Below, one piece after another: positions 35,301-44,300 of a DNA stretch of 64,000 nucleotides. A model generated the notes under the pieces. That model was not told the origin of the DNA. It saw only the letters and a list, made by a program, of their open reading frames with translations, and ran no database searches. Origin of the DNA: Cristatella mucedo. Lineage: Eukaryota > Bryozoa > Phylactolaemata > Cristatellidae. Each line of letters opens with the position of its first letter. Positions within the stretch are counted from its first letter, which is position 1. The position numbers and the translations under genes are program-made. The stretch spans positions 6,921,001-6,985,000 of the forward strand of contig WPIO01000009.1 of the NCBI GenBank assembly GCA_009760855.2, read 5' to 3'.

Positions 35301-38300
35301 CGGATGTGAATATAGAAAAGTGTCAATACCTACAAGGCTATTTAAACATAGCGAATCCGAGGTGGTGTATTTAAAGGAAAGCAGTCCGGTCAGCAATCTC
35401 CCACTCATCCAATGTAACAGAATTCACACTAACCTAGTGTATCACATTACAGCTGAGGATTTTAACGTGCTGAGTCAGCCTCAACCGGATGACTTGGCAG
35501 CAGCCATCTAACTTTGTTGTTCAAGTATTATTATGTGAATAAAAATTTAAATTATTAATTATGGATGCTTTAAATATCAAGCCTGTAACAGCAGACGGAA
35601 TTACCAACTGACGGACTTAGCGTTTGCATTTAGGTTGAAACGTGCGATCTGCTATATAAATACATAAAATCCCATCGTCAACGGGCGGGAAATGATGCAA
35701 ACATTTAGCAGCTTTAGCTTACATGTTGTTGAATTTATCAATGCCGGCAGCGTAATGATGAAAACTATGAGGACATCCGTATAGGTTGTTGTCGTTAAGA
35801 GGAATGAGATCGATGTCATGAAAAATAAAACAGTCGTAGTTTCCCAGACGTGACGAAACCAAAGCCCCGACATTCATCAGGAGACCCCTGTTGAAAGTTT
35901 CATCGTCCACCTACAATTTGTAGCACCCAGCACATTAAAATAAATCGCAGTAAAGCGACTGAACTTTTTTGCCTCGATCTGCTGCTTTTTGGCGTGGGAG
36001 CTGAGGAGCTGGGTAGACGAGAGGGACTTATCAATGACAAAAAGCGACACAGAGCTTGATTCAGCCGCTAAGGTATCGTGAAATGCAAGTCCCATAAGCA
36101 CTACAAAACTGACAGAGAGAAAATGAGTAAGTACGTGGGAAAGATAATGAGTTCGGGAAAGCGAGAACGAATTCTAATTCCCCATAAATATTGCTTTCAC
36201 TCTTTGCCGATGTGTGTTTTACGTGCATGTTGAGCCATTGCAGCACAATATTTTCAAATTGAAAACATTTGGCTTGCACGCATATTGTCTGTGCTCTCTG
36301 CGGACGAGTCTTTTACTTAGTTATCGTCAAGCTGCCGATCTCCCTTAGCCAGACAGTATAGGGTCCACGTGCACATTCTTGTTGCCCTTCAATTTTTTTG
36401 CAGAACCAAGGGCACGATCATTGCGGTGTTTAATTCGTCTACCAAAGCTAAAATATATAAAAAAGTGGCACGATGACTGCATGTGAAATACAGAACGTTC
36501 TCGAATAAGTCTACCTCAACCATGTAAATACTTTGTGGAAAGGCAAAGAATGACCCAGCCATAGCAATAGCTCTAGTCACGAACGCTGGGTGGGTTCGCT
36601 GTGAAGGGCGACTGTATCGATTAGGAGTTTTCTTGCCACAAGGCGAGCCCGTTGGCTCCACAGTAACCTCTTAATTAGTTAAAAACCTTCCTAACTCTCT
36701 GCTCAGTCTGCAGCGTGCGAATGTAAGGGCTGAGCTTAGCAGACCTCCTAGTTTCAAAAGAATCTCGATGGTGGCGTAAAGTTTACCAAACTACTTCGCC
36801 TAGTCCATACCAACGCATCCCTATTCCATTGCACAAATCACTCAATAGATCAGAAGGACATTTACGGAATGTGACGTTGTGATAGTGGTAGCAGCGTAAG
36901 ACGCCTCAAGAAGGACGAAGTGCTAATAAGGCTGCTCAGTGAAAGCTACTTGCAACGACCCACAGCGGCCGTGGGGAAAGGCATTTGCTGCAAACGATAA
37001 AACGGCGATGCGACAGACTGTAACATCGTAGGATGGGAGACAAGCCTACCACGGCAGACGAAGCAGGAACACTGACTGAGCCACTGCACGACTGCAGCTC
37101 AGTTCGCCGCTACAAAACTCGGTGTGCAGCTTGCCCGTTCTGTCAGAACTAGTAAGCATACACGGCACTTGTAGCGGTGCGAGTCTCAGCCAATGTTTGA
37201 CAAATGCCGGTAACGACTCAACATTGCAGCACGGCTAGTTACTTGTAGGTGCTGCAACAATGCAAGCAGGTACGCAGGTCCTTTTAGCGTAACATATTAA
37301 GTCCGTATCCATAATGGAGAAAAGTCTATTTGACGTCTGCAGACGGTTAAAAGCGTTCAGCCACGGATATGACCCACACCGACGATTGTGTGGCCCAGAG
37401 CTCAAATCAGCTCTAATACCAAAGCCTCGAATCTCGAATCCTGACTGCAGACCTATCTCAAGGCCTGGTTTGTAGACGGTTTATGAAATAACCTAGTACA
37501 CATTTTCACTGCCTCCTACTGAGATAACTGCCGTCCTCCATCGAAAATTTAAAAAACAATCCTTAACAGCCAGCTAGGGTTGTTTTCAACGTTCGGAGTC
37601 GTCTCCTCGGTAGGTGCTTACACAAATTGCTACCTAGGATCTCCGGGCGTCTACTTCTAAGGTGTCATTTTGGCTACTTTTATTGTTTCTTCCTACCAAA
37701 CTACCACCCCACGAACGAGCAGGACTTTAAAGCCTCTCCAGAACTTTACGCTTTGCATATATCCACGTCGTCAGCACTTCACTTAGCTGGACATAGAATG
37801 AGAGCATTTAGCCGTAGTGCTATCTTAACCTATACCCAAAATCATCTCGTATTATAAAGAAATTAGGCATACAGCACAGGGAGGTGCAGACTTCACTGCA
37901 AGCAAAATACTGCGACCTTGTCCTGTTATGCTTAGCACTGCATGACCTCAAAAATCCAGTCGTGTGTGCCTTTTGTTCAGCTAGCCCGTGGAGCGAGATA
38001 GACAAAGTCAATGTCCAGTGTCTCTTTAAGCCATACACTTATTAGCAGAGATTTGAAACGCTATTACAGTCAAGTTACTGCTAATGAAAACAAAAAGTCC
38101 AATTCGTTGGCTTATACAACAAAGCGATTCAGCAGCAGTAGCATGGTCGCAATCACTCGACGGCAAAGGAAAGTCTCGTAATCGAATATGACGATTTCGC
38201 ATTCACCATGATGCAAGAATGCAAAGTGACTAGAATTATCAAAGAAAAAGTCACACAGATATAATGACACGCTAGAGCAAACGTTTCTTAAAGTTGGAAA

Positions 38301-41300
38301 GCATGGGAGGAGTATTCGCCATTAATGCGAAGAGGTTGCGACAAAGACATATTGTATTATCCGTCATCGTGTAGCATCGGCATGCGACACACATCATTAG
38401 GACTACACAAAACGTTGCAGAAACAAAGTTCCTCGTCTGGCATTTAGCAAGGGTTGGCTATAGTCACATTACTGGTAGTCCAGACATCTTCTGTAGTAGG
38501 CTCGCAGTCAGAGACATCAGCTTCGTTCCATAACTTCAACAGTTCGAACGGTAGCCGCTTCGAAGGAAATTACAGCAATAACAGGCTTCACAGTGGCGAT
38601 ACTCGGCTCAGGAAGAATGACCACTTCGCACGCCAAATCGTCAATCAATGCTGAGGAAGCAGACAACTGCACGTTATCGGCTGCCGTTTCGGTGATATCG
38701 TGTAAAACCACAGCCTCCGGCGTCTCAAGCCCTATTTCAAGCTTCCTGATTTCCACACACTGAGCTTCAATTATGGCGTGCAACTGTGCTGCATTGATCA
38801 CGTCATCGCCTTCGAAATCTTCCAGAATAACCATAGTAAGTTCTATCATGCAGCCTTCATTAGAACACACAGTTTTAACTACGTACCAATCTCAGCATTA
38901 GTCTTAGCTGGATGCTGACTTACCGTGCCGGCCGATTCCATATGTTCGAATCACTTTTTTAATTGGTTTAGTATAAATGAAGAACGGTATAGGACCGAAG
39001 ACTTACCTTAAGGAACTCCAAAAATGACGGTCTGGCAGATAAGACCTGAGCCCACCGTCATGGATTAACATGGTCGTACAAATAAGATTTGAACCAAGCT
39101 AGTTTAGTTCCTAATGGGCTAGAGCGATCGTCGTTTTCAATCGATAAATTAGGATATCAAAAATTAGTGCCAAAATCAGATGATAGGTCCAGGAGAGCTA
39201 TAACATTGACATTACCATCATCATAACAGAATATAATGTCAAGGATTACACGAAGAAGAGAAGGTTTGTTGAAAAGGTGACTCATGAATACCAACTGATA
39301 TGTTTCAAATGGTTGATTAGTTATAACAATAATACACTTGATAAAACGCCCCCAGAGAAATCAATCTCTTTCTAGGCGCTTTACCTTTGCTGCACAATAA
39401 ATGCGATCGAATGGTTTGTGGTCTCATGCTTGATAAACAACGAGAAAAGCTTGGTGTGACATGCACAGGGTCAGCATGCATCAGTCTTTTCACTCAAAAC
39501 CACGTACAGGAAGAATCACAGCAACCCACGAAATGCTGTCGTAAATAGGTGCGTTTTTAATTTCTTCTTAAATGTGATCAAGTCAGGAGATGTACTCGGG
39601 AGTGAGTTTCAGACTTTGGAAGCATGCAAACTAAAGGCAAGGTTTCAAAAGAATTTGAGGTTTGCACGAGGTATAGGTAAACAGTTTGATCCCAAAAAGT
39701 TGGCAGTGCCCAGCCTGATGGGGGAGTAGATGTGACAGCTAGGCAGGAGCCAAAAAATGAAGTGACCTAAACGCGAGTGACAAAACCTTGAAGTCGATCC
39801 ATTGCTTCACTGGGAGCCAGTGCATTTCGGCTAGAAGTGGTGTGCAGTGGCATCTGCGACACTCACGACAGACAAGCGTTGCTGCAGAGCTTTGCACCAG
39901 ATTTAAGAGCCTGATTGCACAGGCCGGAGGGCCAGCAATCAGTGAGTTACTGAATTCAAGACTGAATGATACAAATGTATGGTCCAAGTTAGATGTGGTA
40001 TCCCTGTCTAAACACACCTGACTTTCAACAATGTTATGAAGCTGAAAGTAGGCTAACTTGATTGTGGGGCTGATTTTATCGTCTAACGAAAGGCCATTTT
40101 GGAACTTGACACCTAGATTTAATGCAGATTCAATGGGAGATATGCTGACAGATGATGCTTATCAATTTTTTATGCGAGCTGCTCGGTGACCATTCTTTTC
40201 AAGAATTGAATACAAAAAGACAAAGGGAAACTGGGCGACAGTTCGAAGGGACCTTTGAATCTAATTCAGGCTTTGTAAGTATCAGTCTCACGATAGCCAA
40301 TTTAAATCAGTGTGAACAAATTGACATTCATAAGGCTTAAGAAGCCTGAGCTTATAGCTTTACATTATAGAGCTGCTGGTGAATGTGTGGATGCAGGTGG
40401 AGAGTGTCTATTGCTATAGCCTTTGCCAGCGATGCCAGGAACGAAGTCGTCGTTTGTCCTGTAAGGTTTGTCGCCACTGGGAAGCTTGTGAAGTTGTAAC
40501 TATCACCGTGACTGGTAATGTACAAACTGTTTCGTTTATTCACTACTGCTCTAATATAGCACAAGCGACTATACTTCTCCGCGAAAATACCGCTGATAGT
40601 GCTCGTGCTACTGTTAAGACGATTGCAGCCATCTCTTACTACGTGACCGATGATAATCCAGATGCTTTTTCAATGCTGCACAGTGTTCTGATAGGCTGTG
40701 AGTCGCATGGGGATGCATCGCCATTAGTGAAAGAGCTTCTTGTCAATCTTGTTATTTCGGAATTTGCTCACAGACACTTCACGTCTTTGTACACTTAGGA
40801 TAGGTCCTTATTCAGTATACTATAATATCTGCGAAACTTCATTTGAAATTATTACATTGAATTTTTAACTTTAGTCAGAACAATAGCATTTTTCTTGCAC
40901 AATCGTAGCCACTAACATCGTGTGGCTACGAACAAGCTCAGATTTTTAATTTAGTGTTCAGTGAAAGCAAACATATTTAACTTCTTTTTCTATTCCTAAA
41001 ACTTAAATATTCAATGAATTTTTAAAGTCAGATAGCATGTATATGCTCTTGAGAGCTTTGCTGGCCGTTAACTTACATTCCCGAAAAGACTGAAAAACTT
41101 TAGTAAGGCAAGGCTAGATTGTAGCCTCCCGACAAAGAGGGCTCTTACTTGCCTTCGCTTTCCTAACAGAGTTCTTCAGAAAACCAAAGTTCTTGCGAAC
41201 GTCGTATACGGAAAAGACCTAGCTAAGACCTGTTTAAAGTGATTCTGATTGTTATTTGACCGACGCGCTTAAGAAATGATGTGCATATAGATATCTAAAC

Positions 41301-44300
41301 GCTTATTGCTTTGGGCAGCTGGTTGTCCCATGCCTGCTGCAGCCTTAGCTATGCCTGAGACTAGTAACCTGCATGTTAGTTACGATCGTCAGCAGCTGTT
41401 ACCGCTTCGTCATCATAGACCAAATGCATTCCTAGATATTAATGCTGTAGCTAAGATTCGTGATCTACGAATCAACAAATTAAAAGCACCCTGGAGCCGC
41501 CTCTATGGCCAGAAACTATGGGCGGGAACTCCGAACTGAGTACCCGCTCGTTTGGTATCCATAGCATTGGCTCGAACCGCTCAGCACGCTCTCCCTTGCG
41601 CGTCACTGTTAATCTCACTAACTTAGTGGTCATCTGGCCTTTTATAACTCCATCGGGCAAACTTAACATTTGCCTTTGGAATCCTCCCTCAATGTGGGAT
41701 AAACATCTAGTGATAAGCAAACTTATTTCCCAAAATATTATAAATGCTTAACGACCTACTTAGGAATGCAAACATAGGTAGAGTGTCTCTGCTTCTTTCG
41801 CTCGATCTTTCGGCAGCTATTAATACTATCGGTCATAACGTTGTTATAGAGCGCCTCTCATCTCGCCTGAGCATCACTGGCACTGTTCTCTGCAATGGTT
41901 CAGGTCTTACCTCAGTTGGAGACTCCATAGTACTGACGTGTATGGACAAAGTTCATCCGAGGCACCTCTGAAATGTGGGGTTACTTAAGGGCTGCGTGCT
42001 AGTCCGGTTCTTTTCACGGTTTACGCCTTGCTTTAGGCCATTCACACTTGATTAACTCATTTTGCATGAGCTAGCAGCAGATCTCGGAATACCTAAAACC
42101 TTCAAACCAGCTCGTCGGAGCGTGCGGTAGCTGGCAGCAGAGTGCTCTACTCTTCCACTGGATGATGTGATTGCCAAGCACCCAATTATAGGCTTTCACG
42201 TCAACTCTTCCTCTTGCTAATGTGATTGCCAAGCACAATCTAAGCTTTCATTTCAATGCGGATGACATTCAGTAGTAAATTTGCTTTGATCCCTCCCAGC
42301 CTTCGAGAACCTTAAGTTCTCTCAACTCGCTTGCTCTGTATTGTATTGATGACATCCACGCATGGATGGAAGTAAATTTTCTAAATCTTATGACATTACT
42401 CACCATTCAATCGCGTTTTCCTTTGCAGCAATTGTAAAGCGCCAAGAAAGAGATTAAGTTCTCTGAGGGCTCTTTATCAGGTGTATTCTCATGTGCATTA
42501 TTATTATTTCTGTCCCAGCATTATTTGCAGTCACACTCCCTAGCGAAACAGTGTCTGCTAATCATTACGTTTTGTGCACTCGGCTTGTTCCAGTTTGAGA
42601 TGGTTTCACGTGCCTTTTGAAATGAAGCTGAAATACATGTGCTTGCCTGTTCATTAGAAAGTGAAGTGCTTTTAACGGTGCTATTCTTTGCAGCCGCCCG
42701 AAAAGATTTGTGAAACCTCTTGGCACTGATAGAAAATTGTGCATGCAGCACCAATGCATCGAGGAATGCTGAGAGCAGGGAACCACGGCAGCCCATACCT
42801 TAAAATTGCATTTTCATATCTACAAAAGTCAGTTCTCCTAGTTGACATAAGACAGCCTTCCAGGCTATCTTATGTGACGTCACCTGATGTCGCCAGCTCT
42901 TAGAGGTGTTGTACCGAGCCCGTGTGGTAAAATGAGTACACCACCCCCCAATGCAGTTGAGCTGACATGCCGTAGCATACCACTGCCGATCGCCTCGAGC
43001 TGGATTTACATTGCTGTGACTATCTGCCAGGAGACAATTGACTTCGGTCGGAAATATTACTCCAACACCAAACGTTACCCCTACTTTCAGGCGAATGCAT
43101 GTTATAGAAAAGCGAAATAGCTCGACACGTATTATCCCCCACTCAACAGGTGAGTAACCCGTGAGCGAGTGCAAGCAGTTGGAGATGACACATTCGATTG
43201 CCTAAGTTGTAGCTAGTGACTACAGGTTGATCAGAAAAAATACATTGAGCTCCAACTTCTTTGCTAGAACTTATTTCTCTATGTAAAAATGGTTTATCCC
43301 ATGAATCGCACGCTAATAACGATAACGTACTTTCATCAATTAGGTGCATTGATAATATTAACGTACTTTTCACGATAATTACTTTTGCAGACTTTAATGC
43401 ATTTTTAGCAAACCGACGTATTTGATAACGCTTTTTTAATGTGGCGCTCTTCCCTACCTTTTAAAGTTCGTCAAAAATTAAGAGTGTTCTTTTTCTAATT
43501 TTTTTCAGTGCATTCCCAGTAGACGCTCGACAGTTGTTTAACTATGACGCACTTCCCTGCCATTTATTAACCCTTTGCTGTTTAAACATACAAATGTAAA
43601 CTGTAATACATGTATATATTTATATATTTCTTTTATTAATAGCAAATTCATTGAAAAACCCAGAATCCGTTCTTAGCGGAGACCAGCTTGACGACCCCTT
43701 TACACGTCTGCATGCTCACCATAGAATTATCAAAGTGCATAGTATGCGACTGCTAACTTTACGATGAAGTTCTTAGGTGTGAATAGACCAAAGATTCAGT
43801 ATCGGTTCATTCTTCTTTGAATGAAGCAAGCACAAAAATTCCGTTTTGCATTCGCTTAAAACCTGTGGCAAATAAAGCAGGATTGAGAAAAAGATAAAAG
43901 TGCACATTTATTTTGAAATGGAAGTACGAAATTAATGATGGCGATCAGTTCTACGCTTCAATAATACGCATTTATGCAACGGCTCACCTGATTGATAATG
44001 TAGATAGTATATTTGAGATTTTGCTTCTGCAAAAATGGGTGCATATTAAGGAGGAGCTCCTGAAGATGGCTCCATCGGTTTCTGAATGGTATAATCAAAG
44101 CTGCCCTGGTTTTCGGTACGCAGTGCTCCGGACGATGATGACCACCCACATCAAGCCGGAAGTTGAGTGACTCCAGTTGTGGCAAGGAAGCTTCGCATAT
44201 GTACGCTTTGATGTCGCCCACTGAAATTAAAGAAAGTCGAAAATTTTTGAAACGCTGCATGTTGAGACTCAGAAAGAACTCTTTATTTAATGCTGAAAGC

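Noticed and set aside
43913-44170. Plus-strand 85-codon frame as a gene
   Set aside because: It is the antisense shadow of B4GALT exon 2, whose minus-strand match, splice sites and phase are decisive.
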